A program made the position numbers and the translations under genes. A stretch of 64,000 nucleotides of DNA, taken from contig CAVOQC010000001.1 in NCBI GenBank assembly GCA_963698265.1, forward strand, positions 992,001 through 1,056,000. Direction: 5' to 3'. The first letter of the stretch is position 1; every line of letters starts with the position of its first letter. The notes under the pieces were generated by a model, which searched no databases, was not told the DNA's origin, and saw only the letters and a program-made list of their open reading frames with translations. Positions 42,980-51,147 of the stretch are shown here, in pieces. Source of the DNA: FEB-7 sp963698265 (GTDB lineage Bacteria; Pseudomonadota; Gammaproteobacteria; Burkholderiales; Usitatibacteraceae).

Positions 42980-43921
42980 ATGCGCCTCCACATCAACGAC
43001 GTAGCCGTTCGCGACGGCTTCCAGATGGAGAAGAGCTTCGTCCCCACGGCGACGAAGATCTCCCTCATCGACGAGCTCTCGCGCACCGGCCTCGCGCGGA
43101 TCGAGGTGACTTCTTTCGTGAGCGCGAAGGCCGTGCCGGCGCTGGCCGATGCGAACGAGGTGCTCGCGGGCATCGCGCGCGTGCCAGGCGTGGTCTACGT
43201 GGCGCTGGTGCCCAACCTGCGCGGCGTGCAGAACGCGGCGGCGGCGGCGAAGAAGCCCGACGAACTGAACGGCGTGGTCTCCGCGTCCGAGACCCACAAC
43301 CGAGCCAACATCAACCGCACGCACGAGCAGTCGCTCTCCGAGCTGCCGGCCATGGTGCGCGCGGCGCACGAGGCCGGGATGCGCCTCACGATGAGCCTTT
43401 CCACCACCTTCGGTTGCCCCTTCGAGGGCCGGGTGGACGAGGCGGTGGTGCTGCGCTTCGTGGAGGCGTTCCGTGCCGCGGGCGTGGACGGCATCTCGCT
43501 CGCCGACACCACGGGCATGGCCAACCCGCGCCAGGTGGAGGAGCTCACGGCCCACGTGCTCGACCGATTCCCCACGAAGGACGACGCCTACTACACCCTG
43601 CATTTCCACAACACGCGCGGCATGGGGCTCGCGAACGTGGTGGCCGGCATCGAGGCGGGTGTGCGCTCCTTCGACGGCTCCGTCGCCGGCCTCGGCGGCT
43701 GCCCCTTCGCGCCCGGCGCCACGGGCAACATCTGCACCGAGGACATGGTGAACATGCTCGCCGACATGGGCTACGACACCGGCGTGGATCTGGACCGGCT
43801 CATCGCCGCTGCGCGCCGCGTGCCCGGCATCGTCGGCCACGACACGCCCGGCCAGGTGGCCAAGGCCGGCAAGAGCCTCGCGCTGCACCCCTTGCCCGCC
43901 TCCATGCGGGCCGGCGCCTGA
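42980..43921 (+). CDS. hydroxymethylglutaryl-CoA lyase-like enzyme
   Basis: 313 residues. The HMGL/isopropylmalate synthase TIM barrel: VAVRDGFQMEKSFVPTATKISLIDELSRTGL (metal-binding D and Q-rich first strand), EVTSFVSAKAVPALADA, the conserved SETHNRANINRT, LADTTGMANP, HFHNTRGMGLANV (metal His pair) and GLGGCPFAPGATGNICTED with the catalytic Cys. The family cleaves HMG-CoA or related acyl-CoA in leucine and other degradation. Followed by an ABC importer gene set. Confidence 0.9.
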   Translation: MRLHINDVAVRDGFQMEKSFVPTATKISLIDELSRTGLARIEVTSFVSAKAVPALADANEVLAGIARVPGVVYVALVPNLRGVQNAAAAAKKPDELNGVVSASETHNRANINRTHEQSLSELPAMVRAAHEAGMRLTMSLSTTFGCPFEGRVDEAVVLRFVEAFRAAGVDGISLADTTGMANPRQVEELTAHVLDRFPTKDDAYYTLHFHNTRGMGLANVVAGIEAGVRSFDGSVAGLGGCPFAPGATGNICTEDMVNMLADMGYDTGVDLDRLIAAARRVPGIVGHDTPGQVAKAGKSLALHPLPASMRAGA

Positions 43922-43988
43922 ATTTCGCAGGACGGTTTCAACGCACCCGGCGCACGAGCCGGGATCGGACAACGAGAGGAGAGCAAAC

Positions 43989-45017
43989 ATGAAGCGGATT
44001 CTCAGGATGCTCGCGGCGCTGGCCGTGGGAACGATGGTGGCGGTCACCGCCGGTGCGCAGGCGCCGGAGAAGAAGAAGATCACGATCGCCGTGGGCGGAA
44101 AGAGCCTTTTCTACTACCTGCCGCTGTCGGTGGCGGAGCGCCTGGGCTACTTCAAGGACGAGGGGCTGGAAGTCGAGATCCCCGACTTCGCGGGCGGCTC
44201 GAAGGCGCTGCAGGCGATGGTGGGCGGCTCGGCAGACATGGTCTCCGGCGCCTACGAGCACACGATCAACATGGCCGCGAAGAAGCAGCCCATCAAGGCG
44301 GTGGTGCTGCAGGCGAAGTACAGCTCCATCGTGCTGCTGCTGCCCAAGGACAAGGCGGCGAAGTACAAGGGCCCGGCGGACCTGAAGGGCCTCAAGGTGG
44401 GCGTCTCCGCCCCGGGCTCCTCGACCAACATGTTCGTGAACAACATCCTCGCCAAGGGCGGGCTCAAGCCCACCGACATTTCCGTGGTCGGCGTGGGCGT
44501 GGGCTCGGGCGCCTTCGCGGCGATGGAGAAGGGCGAGATCGACGCGCTCTCCAACCTCGACCCCGTCATCACGCTCCTGGAGGACACGGGCAAGTTCGTG
44601 GCCGTGGCCGACAGCCGCACCGAGCGGGGCATGAACGACATCTACGGCGGCGACTACCACGCGAGCGTGATCTACATCACCGACGAGTTCATCAAGAAGA
44701 ACCCCAACACGGTGCAGGCGGTGGTGAACGCGATCGTGCGCGCCAACCGCTGGATCGCCAAGGCCACGCCCCAGCAGATCGTCGACCTCATGCCGGATGC
44801 CTACAAGGCCGCCAACCCCTCGCTCTACAAGGCGGGACTGCTGAAGAACATGATCGGCTACTCCGAGGACGGCCAGATGACGATGAAGGCCGCGCAGAAC
44901 GTCTACAAGGTGCTCAAGCAGTTCGAGCCGTCGGTGATCAAGGCGGGGGATTCGATCAAGCTCGACCAGACGTTCGACAACTCGTTTGCCCGGAAGGCCG
45001 CCGCCAAGTACAAGTAA
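43989..45017 (+). CDS. NitT/TauT-type ABC transporter substrate-binding protein
   Basis: 342 residues, AGGAG before the ATG. The signal peptide is MKRILRMLAALAVGTMVAVTAGAQA. The periplasmic-binding fold follows: ITIAVGGKSLFYYLPLSVAERLGYFKDEGLEVEI, then GLKVGVSAPGSSTNMFVNNIL. The class binds sulphonates, nitrate, pyrimidines or aromatic acids; the ligand is not readable. ATPase and permease genes follow on the same strand after a 243-bp gap. Confidence 0.9.
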   Translation: MKRILRMLAALAVGTMVAVTAGAQAPEKKKITIAVGGKSLFYYLPLSVAERLGYFKDEGLEVEIPDFAGGSKALQAMVGGSADMVSGAYEHTINMAAKKQPIKAVVLQAKYSSIVLLLPKDKAAKYKGPADLKGLKVGVSAPGSSTNMFVNNILAKGGLKPTDISVVGVGVGSGAFAAMEKGEIDALSNLDPVITLLEDTGKFVAVADSRTERGMNDIYGGDYHASVIYITDEFIKKNPNTVQAVVNAIVRANRWIAKATPQQIVDLMPDAYKAANPSLYKAGLLKNMIGYSEDGQMTMKAAQNVYKVLKQFEPSVIKAGDSIKLDQTFDNSFARKAAAKYK

Positions 45018-45105
45018 GCGACAGCGCCAATTCATGATGACATCGGGAACCGTGTTCGATCGGACGGGCTTCGCCCGCCGATCAACACGACCGGGCAAGA
45101 CCACC

Positions 45106-45210
45106 GGGCGCGACTGGAGGGTGCGACTGCGGGACGCGAATGCGGAGCGGGAGTGCAGAGTGCGACTGCGGGACGCGGGCGCGGCTGCGGGGCGCGACTG
45201 CCGGGTGGTC
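45106..45210 (+). repeat. degenerate short repeats in ABC operon gap
   Basis: GTGCGACTGCGGGACGCG occurs exactly twice (45121-45138 and 45160-45177), with shorter relatives (GGGCGCGACTG) on both sides. The gap between substrate-binding protein and ATPase (45018-45260) otherwise has no supportable gene. Confidence 0.5.
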
Positions 45211-45260
45211 CGTGCGATGACCGAAGAACGGTTTGGGTCGATACCTGATCGGCAAATGCC

Positions 45261-46073
45261 ATGAGCGCTTCCGTTTTGCTCGAGAAGATCACCTGCACCT
45301 TTTCCGCCAAGGGCGGCGAGGGCAGCTACACGGCCGTGCGCGACGTGGACCTCTCGATCGCCGACGGCGAGTTCGTCTCGGTGGTGGGCCCCACGGGCTG
45401 CGGGAAGTCCACGCTCCTGAACGTGGCGGCCGGGCTCCTCAGGCCCTCGTCGGGGTCGGTGAAGATCCACGGCGACACGCTCTCAGGCATCAACCGCCAC
45501 GCCGGCTACATGTTCCAGTCCGAGGCGCTGATGCCCTGGAGGAGCGCCCTGGACAACGTCACGGCGGGGCTGCAGTTCCGCGGCGAGGAGGCGCGGTCGG
45601 CACGGGCGAAGGCAGAGGCGTGGCTCGAGCGCGTGGGGCTCGCGGGCTTCGGCGACCGCTATCCGCACCAGCTCTCCGGCGGCATGCGAAAGCGCGTCTC
45701 GCTCGCGCAGATGCTGATTCTCGACCCGCAGATCCTCCTCATGGACGAGCCCTTCTCCGCGCTCGACGTGCAGACGCGGCAGCTCATGGAAAACGAGCTG
45801 CTGGAGCTCTGGAGCGCCGACCGCAAGAGCGTAATCTTCATCACCCACGACCTCGAGGAGGCGATCTCGCTCTCCGACCGCGTGGTGATTCTCTCCGCGG
45901 GGCCCGCCTCGCGTCCCATCGGGGAGTTCGTGATCGACCTGCCGAGGCCCCGCGACGTATCCGAGATCCGCCTATCGCCGCGCTTCATCGCCCTGCACGA
46001 CAGGATCTGGCACGCGATGAAGGACGAGGTGCTCAAGGGCTACGCGCAGACGCGCAACAGGACGACCGCATGA
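45261..46073 (+). CDS. ABC transporter ATP-binding protein (NitT/TauT type)
   Basis: 270 residues. Walker A VGPTGCGKSTLLNVAAGL, signature LSGGMRKRVSLAQM, Walker B ILLMDEPFSALD and the switch His (FITHDLEEA). The length and the switch region match SsuB/TauB-like subunits. Confidence 0.95.
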   Translation: MSASVLLEKITCTFSAKGGEGSYTAVRDVDLSIADGEFVSVVGPTGCGKSTLLNVAAGLLRPSSGSVKIHGDTLSGINRHAGYMFQSEALMPWRSALDNVTAGLQFRGEEARSARAKAEAWLERVGLAGFGDRYPHQLSGGMRKRVSLAQMLILDPQILLMDEPFSALDVQTRQLMENELLELWSADRKSVIFITHDLEEAISLSDRVVILSAGPASRPIGEFVIDLPRPRDVSEIRLSPRFIALHDRIWHAMKDEVLKGYAQTRNRTTA

Positions 46074-46135
46074 GGAAGACGCTGCTCCACCGTCCGTCGG
46101 GCGCGCGGCGGGGCGAAATGACGGGCGAAGCAACG

Positions 46136-46170
46136 CTCCCCTCTCCTTCAGGAGAGGGCCGGGGGTGAGG
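46136..46170. repeat. CCCTCTCC hairpin repeat (REP-like), copy 3
   Basis: CCCCTCTCCT and AGGAGAGGG followed by CCGGGGGTGAGG, just before the permease start, whose ribosome site overlaps the end of the repeat. Confidence 0.65.
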
Positions 46171-46172
46171 CC

Positions 46173-46979
46173 ATGAAAAGGAAACTCTGGATCTGGCAGG
46201 TCCTGCTCCTGGTGGCGATCTTCGCCTTCTGGCATTTCGCCACGCACCCGGAACTGATCCCGCCTTTCGTGTGGGACAACCCGCACCGCGCGGCCTTCTT
46301 CTTCGGCGAACCGGTGAAGATGTTCCACGTGATCGTGGAATGGTTCGCGAGCGGCGAGATCTACCCGCACCTGTGGGTCACGCTCCAGGAGACGGCGCTC
46401 GCGTTCGTGATCGGCTCCGTCCTCGGGCTCGTGATCGGCCTGTGGCTGGGGCTCACGCCCTTCGCTTCCGCGCTCTTCGACCCCTACATCAAGGCGATGA
46501 ACGCGATGCCGCGCGTGGTGCTCGCCCCCATCTTCATGGTGTGGTTCGGGCTCGGTATCTGGTCGAAGGTGGCCCTCGGCGTGACGCTCGTCTTCTTCAT
46601 CGTCTTCTTCAACGTCTACCAGGGCGTGAAGGAAGTAAGCCCCGTCGTGCTCAACAACGCGACCATGCTGGGGGCCACGCGCCGGCAGCTCCTGCGCTTC
46701 GTGTACCTCCCGTCGGCCACCTCGTGGGTGTTCTCGAGCCTGCACACCTCGGTGGGCATGGCCTTCGTGGGCGCGGTCGTGGGCGAGTACCTCGGAAGCG
46801 CCAAGGGCGTGGGCTACCTGATCCACATGGCCGAGGGCGCCTTCGACATCAATACCGTCTTCGCGGGGATCCTCGTCCTCACGATGTTCGCGCTGGTGCT
46901 CGACTTCGCGGTTTCCTTCGCGGAGAAGCGGCTCCTCGTCTGGCGCCCGACCCAGGGCGAGACCGAGCCGCAGCTCTAG
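46173..46979 (+). CDS. ABC transporter permease (NitT/TauT type)
   Basis: 268 residues with about six membrane segments. The coupling (EAA) loop is NNATMLGATRRQLLRFVYLPSATSWVFSSL. A membrane entry near the N-terminus (IWQVLLLVAIFAFWHFA) matches SsuC-like permeases. Third gene of the importer set. Confidence 0.95.
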   Translation: MKRKLWIWQVLLLVAIFAFWHFATHPELIPPFVWDNPHRAAFFFGEPVKMFHVIVEWFASGEIYPHLWVTLQETALAFVIGSVLGLVIGLWLGLTPFASALFDPYIKAMNAMPRVVLAPIFMVWFGLGIWSKVALGVTLVFFIVFFNVYQGVKEVSPVVLNNATMLGATRRQLLRFVYLPSATSWVFSSLHTSVGMAFVGAVVGEYLGSAKGVGYLIHMAEGAFDINTVFAGILVLTMFALVLDFAVSFAEKRLLVWRPTQGETEPQL

Positions 46980-47109
46980 CGGCCTCGCGCAGCTCCAGCG
47001 CGAGGCGCACGAAGCGCGCCACCGCGGGGTTCGTGTCGCCGATGGGCGTGACGAGGTTCAACGGCGCCATGAGCCCGGGCGCGTCCGAGGGCTCCGCGGC
47101 ATGTACAGA
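46980..47109 (-). other. possible C-terminal gene remnant
   Basis: One minus-strand frame reads AAEPSDAPGLMAPLNL followed by VTPIGDTNPAVARFVRLALE, which looks like the end of a LysR-type ligand-binding domain, but no start and no upstream part exist, since the REP doublet follows. Weak. Confidence 0.25.
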
Positions 47110-47219
47110 GTAAATGGGGTCAGGTTCAATTTCGAACCTGTCCCCATATTCCGCCGGCCGAAGCGTCTGGAGTCGAAATAAATGGGGACAGGTTCGAAAT
47201 TGAACCTGACCCCATTTAC
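47110..47219. repeat. REP doublet (perfect 38-bp inverted repeats)
   Basis: 47110-47147 and 47182-47219 are exact reverse complements of 38 bp around a 34-bp loop. Each arm contains the widespread AATGGGGTCAGGTTC sequence and is itself partly palindromic (TTCAATTTCGAA). The last 12 bp are tandemly repeated at 47220-47231, into the stop of the dehydrogenase gene. This is the form of RAYT-mobilised REPINs. Confidence 0.85.
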
Positions 47220-47227
47220 GACCCCAT

Positions 47228-47980
47228 TTACTTGCGCGGCTTGCGCCCCGCTCTTGCGAAGGCGGCGTCGAAGAGCGCGTTGGGCAGGATGGCGAGGAGC
47301 TTCGCCACGATGGCCATCTGCCACGGGATGACCGCGTAGTCCTTGCCTGCCGCCACCACGCGCGCGAAGCGGCGCGCAAAGTCGTCGGCGCCGAGGATGA
47401 AGGGCATCGGGTAGGGGTTCTTCTCGGTCATGGGCGTGGCGATGTAGCCCGGGCAGACGGTGGCCACCTTCACGCCCGTGCCGCGCAGCTCCACGCGCAG
47501 GCTCTCGAGGTAGCGGATGGCCGCGGCCTTCGAGGCGCAGTAGGCCCCCGCGCCCGGCATTCCCCGGTAGCCCGCCACGCTCGCCACGCCGGCGAGGGTG
47601 CCGCGGCCCGCCTTGCGCATCGCGGCGACGAAGGGCTGGAAGGTGTTCACCATCCCGACCACGTTGACGTCGAGGACCTGGCGGAAGACTTCGGAATCGT
47701 CCGCGTGCTCGGTGAGCGTGCCGTGGGAGATGCCGGCATTCGCGATCACGAGATCCGGCGGGCCGTGCTTCGCGATGAAGTCGGCCGCCGCGGCCTGCAG
47801 CGCGCCCAGGTCGCGAACATCCGCCACGTAAGTCTCCGCTCCCGCGGGCAGCGACTGGCGAAGCGTCTCGAGCAGATCGGCCCGGCGCGCGACCAAGCCC
47901 AGCATGGCGCCCTGCCCGGCGTAGTGGCGCGCGAGCGCCTCGCCGATGCCGCTGCTCGCGCCCGTGAGGAATACGACCAT
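47228..47980 (-). CDS. short-chain dehydrogenase/reductase
   Basis: 250 residues. NAD(P)-binding TGASSGIGEALARHYA, NNAG-equivalent IANAGISHG, and the catalytic S-Y-K set in VASVAGYRGMPGAGAYCASKAAAI. The C-terminal hydrophobic stretch (WQMAIVAKLLAILPNALFDAAFA) suggests membrane association. Substrate unknown. Its stop codon lies within the repeated sequence of the REP doublet. Confidence 0.9.
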   Translation of the reverse strand: MVVFLTGASSGIGEALARHYAGQGAMLGLVARRADLLETLRQSLPAGAETYVADVRDLGALQAAAADFIAKHGPPDLVIANAGISHGTLTEHADDSEVFRQVLDVNVVGMVNTFQPFVAAMRKAGRGTLAGVASVAGYRGMPGAGAYCASKAAAIRYLESLRVELRGTGVKVATVCPGYIATPMTEKNPYPMPFILGADDFARRFARVVAAGKDYAVIPWQMAIVAKLLAILPNALFDAAFARAGRKPRK

Positions 47981-48038
47981 GCAATGGATCGGGGCCGGAA
48001 TACTTCGCGAAAAAGTATCCCGGCCCCGGAAGCGGCGG

Positions 48039-48725
48039 CTACTTCTTGATCGCGGCGGGTTTCGGCGCGGCGGGCTTGGGGGCCTCGGCGGTGCTCGTGC
48101 CCATCTCCTTGCGCGCCATGGCGATCAGCTGGTCGACCACGGCGACCACGGCCTCGGGGCTGCCGGCGTGGGTGGTGGACGTGACGTACTTGCCGTTCAC
48201 GATCATCATCGGCACGCCGTCGACCTTGTAGGAACCCATGAGCTGCGCGGCGCGCGCGAGCTTCGACTGCACGGTGAAGGATTTCTCGACTGCGTTGTAC
48301 TGCGTCACGTCGATGCCCTGCTTGGCGAGCCAACCCTCGCGCACCTTCGGGTTGGCGAGGTTCGTGTTTTCCTTGTGGATCGCGTCGAACGCCTTGGCGT
48401 GCACCGGGTCGAGCTTCCCCATGGCCTCGAGCGAGTAGTACAGGAGCCCCAGCTGCGACCACGCGCCGCTGCCCACGCCGGGAACGCGCTTGAAGACCAC
48501 GTCGGCGGGGAGCTTCTTCGCCCAGCTCTCGAGGAAGGGCTCGAGGTTGTAGCAGTGGCCGCAGGCGTAGGAGAAGAACTCGATCACCTCCACCTTGCCG
48601 CCGCCTTCCGTGGCCTGGGGCGGATTGAGCAGCGTGAACTTCTGACCCGGTTGCTGGGCCTGGGCGCCCGCGGCCATGAGGCCGAAGGTCGCGAGGGCAA
48701 GGGTGAGGAAGCGGTGCAGGTGCAT
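48039..48725 (-). CDS. dsbA: periplasmic thiol:disulfide interchange protein DsbA
   Basis: 228 residues; signal peptide ending AQA. Active site C55-G-H-C58 in FFSYACGHCYNLEPF, cis-Pro in VDGVPMMIVNGKYV. It introduces disulfides into exported proteins. The C-terminal tail is Ala/Pro/Lys-rich. Order with the SPOR protein and argS is common in betaproteobacteria. Confidence 0.95.
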   Translation of the reverse strand: MHLHRFLTLALATFGLMAAGAQAQQPGQKFTLLNPPQATEGGGKVEVIEFFSYACGHCYNLEPFLESWAKKLPADVVFKRVPGVGSGAWSQLGLLYYSLEAMGKLDPVHAKAFDAIHKENTNLANPKVREGWLAKQGIDVTQYNAVEKSFTVQSKLARAAQLMGSYKVDGVPMMIVNGKYVTSTTHAGSPEAVVAVVDQLIAMARKEMGTSTAEAPKPAAPKPAAIKK

Positions 48726-48737
48726 GGTTGGACTCCG

Positions 48738-49409
48738 TCAGCGGTTCTTGGCTTCGTCGGTGCGGATGATGGTCGCGCCGACCCCGTTCTGGGACAGCGT
48801 GGCCTTGATTCGGTTCACGTCGTCCAGGCTCTGGTAGGGGCCCAGGCGCACGCGGTGCAGGATGCCCTTGCCGGGGATGTCGACGGGCTTCACGCTCGCT
48901 TCCAGGCCCGTGAAGGCGATCTTCGCCTTCATGTTGTCGGCGTCCTTTTCCTCGGAGAAGGCGCCGGCCTGCAGCCAGTAGGTGTCGCCGGAATAGGGCT
49001 TGGGCTGGCTGGGCGAGGAGCCGGGGCCGCCCTTCACCGGATCCTTCGGGCGTGCGGCGGCCGATTTCGCCTCGCGGTCCGTCACTTCCTTCTCGCCGGG
49101 CAGCATCGTGTAGAACTCGAAGCGCGGCCGGTCGGTCCGGGGCTTGTCGGCGGCGGGCTTCGTCGCGCCCGGCTTCTCCGGCGCGCCCTTCTCGTCGGGC
49201 TTGGACGGTTGCGTGGGGCCGATCCGCGCGAGCGGCTCGATGGGCTTCGGCTGGTCGACGAAGGGATTGGACAGGCGGTTAAGCCACAGCGCCACGCCGA
49301 GGGCGATCACGATGCCCATGAGCAGCCCGATGATCATGCCGAGCAGCAAGGGGTGGGCCGTGCGGCCGGACTCGCGGGGCGACGGGCTGTTCTTGAAATC
49401 CTTCGGCAT
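48738..49409 (-). CDS. SPOR-domain membrane protein
   Basis: 223 residues: short cytoplasmic N-terminus, one membrane segment (LLLGMIIGLLMGIVIALGVALWL), a Pro/Lys-rich periplasmic linker, and a C-terminal SPOR domain (YWLQAGAFSEEKDADNMKAKIAF, then VRLGPYQSLDDVNRIKATL). SPOR domains bind denuded peptidoglycan at the septum. It immediately follows argS (stop-start adjacent). Confidence 0.9.
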   Translation of the reverse strand: MPKDFKNSPSPRESGRTAHPLLLGMIIGLLMGIVIALGVALWLNRLSNPFVDQPKPIEPLARIGPTQPSKPDEKGAPEKPGATKPAADKPRTDRPRFEFYTMLPGEKEVTDREAKSAAARPKDPVKGGPGSSPSQPKPYSGDTYWLQAGAFSEEKDADNMKAKIAFTGLEASVKPVDIPGKGILHRVRLGPYQSLDDVNRIKATLSQNGVGATIIRTDEAKNR

Positions 49410-51066
49410 CTACATCCTCTCCGGCGCGCTCACGCCCAGCACGGCGAGGCCGTTGGCGAGAACCTGTCGCGTCGCGGCGACAAGGGCGAGTCGCGCGAGC
49501 TTCACTTCCTCGTCGTCGACGAGGAAGCGCTCGGCATTGTAGTAGGTATGCAGGCGAGCCGCCAATTCGTCGTGCAGGTAGAACGAGACGAGATGCGGCG
49601 AGAACTCGCGCGCTGCCCGCTCGAGCACCTCCGGGAACTGCGCCAGCGCCTGCGCGAGCGCGACCTCGTGCGGCGTGCCCAGCGCGGCGAGGCTCGCGCC
49701 CGCCGAGCGCACCCTCGTCGCCGCCCCATTCGCGCAGCACCGCGCAGATGCGCGCGTGGGCGTACTGCACGTAGTAGACCGGGTTCTCGTCGCTGCGGCT
49801 CTTGGCGAGGTCGATGTCGAAGACGAGGTGGGAGTCGGACTTGCGCATGAGGAAGAACCAGCGCACCGCGTCGCGCCCGGCCTCCTCGACCAGGTCTCGC
49901 ACCGTGACGTAGGCGCCGGCCCGCTTGGAGATCTTCACCTCCTCGCCGCCCTTCATCACCGTCACCATCTGGTGCAGCACGTAGTCCGGGTAGCCCCCGG
50001 GAATGCCGGCGCCCAGAGCCTGCAGGCCCGCGCGCACGCGCGTGACGGTGGAATGGTGGTCCGCGCCCTGCACGTTCACCGCGGAGGCATAGCCGCGGCG
50101 GAACTTGGCGAGGTGGTAGGCCACGTCCGGCACGAAGTACGTGAAGCTGCCGTCGGACTTTCGCATCACGCGGTCCTTGTCGTCGCCGAAGTCGGTGGTC
50201 TTCAGCCACAGCGCGCCCCCGGATTCGTAGGTGCGGCCCGCGTCCACGAGCATGCGCACCGTCTCGTCGACCTTTCCGTCGGCGTAGAGCGAGCTCTCGA
50301 GGTAGTAGGAGTCGAACTTGACGCCGAAGGCGCGCAGGTCCGCGTCCTGCTCGCCGCGCAGGTAGGCCACCGCGAAGACGCGAATTGCCTCGAGGTCGCC
50401 CCCGTCCGCGTCCGCCGGGTGCTCGGCGACGTAGTCGCGGGCGATGTCCTTGATGTAGTCGCCGCGGTACCAGTCGTCGTGCATCGCCGCGCCCCCGACG
50501 AGGCCCTTCGCTTCGCGCAGGCGGAACTGCACCGAGAGCGCGAGGTTCGCGATCTGGTTGCCCGCGTCGTTGTAGTAGAACTCGCGCAGCACCTTCCAGC
50601 CCTGCCATTCGAGGAGCGTGGAGATCGCATCCCCCAGCGCCGCCTGGCGGCCGTGGCCCACGTGCAGCGGGCCCGTCGGGTTCGCCGAGACGAACTCCAC
50701 CATGATCGTGCGCTCGGGGCGCGGGTGTCCGCGGCCGAAAGCCGCACCTGCCGCGCCGATCGCGGCAACCGCCGCGAAGCGCGAGGTCTTGGAGAGCGTG
50801 AAGTTGATGAAGCCGGGGCCGGCGATGTCGGTCTTGGCGATCTCGGGCACGTTGGCGAGGGCCGCGACGATCGCCTGGGCGGCGTCGCGCGGCTTCATGC
50901 CCACGCGCTTGGCGAGCTGCATCGCCACGTTGGAGGAGAAGTCGCCGTGGTCCGCGTTGCGGGGGCGGTCCAGGTCGACCACCACGTCGCCGGCTTCGGG
51001 AAAGGCCGCGCGCACGGCGTGGCCAACCAGGGCGGCGAGGCGGTTCTTGGGATCGATTTCGGTCAC
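49410..51066 (-). CDS. argS: arginyl-tRNA synthetase, frameshifted
   Basis: About 551 residues. Signature GPLHVGHGRQAALGDAI (HIGH-like), N-terminal additional domain, and KMSK-equivalent KISKRAGAYVTV. The last 100 residues (VRSAGASLAALGTPHEV to APERM, the anticodon-binding domain) are in another frame. Deleting one base in the run at 49712-49714 restores GGDEVRSAGAS. The enzyme is essential and usually single-copy, so this frameshift is probably a sequencing or assembly error. Confidence 0.95.
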
Positions 51067-51147
51067 GGATGCTGGAGCGGTCGCGGGAACCCGCCATTAT
51101 ACGGGGCCGGTCCTGCCCGGCCCGCGTTCCCCCGCGGTCGCGGGGCC

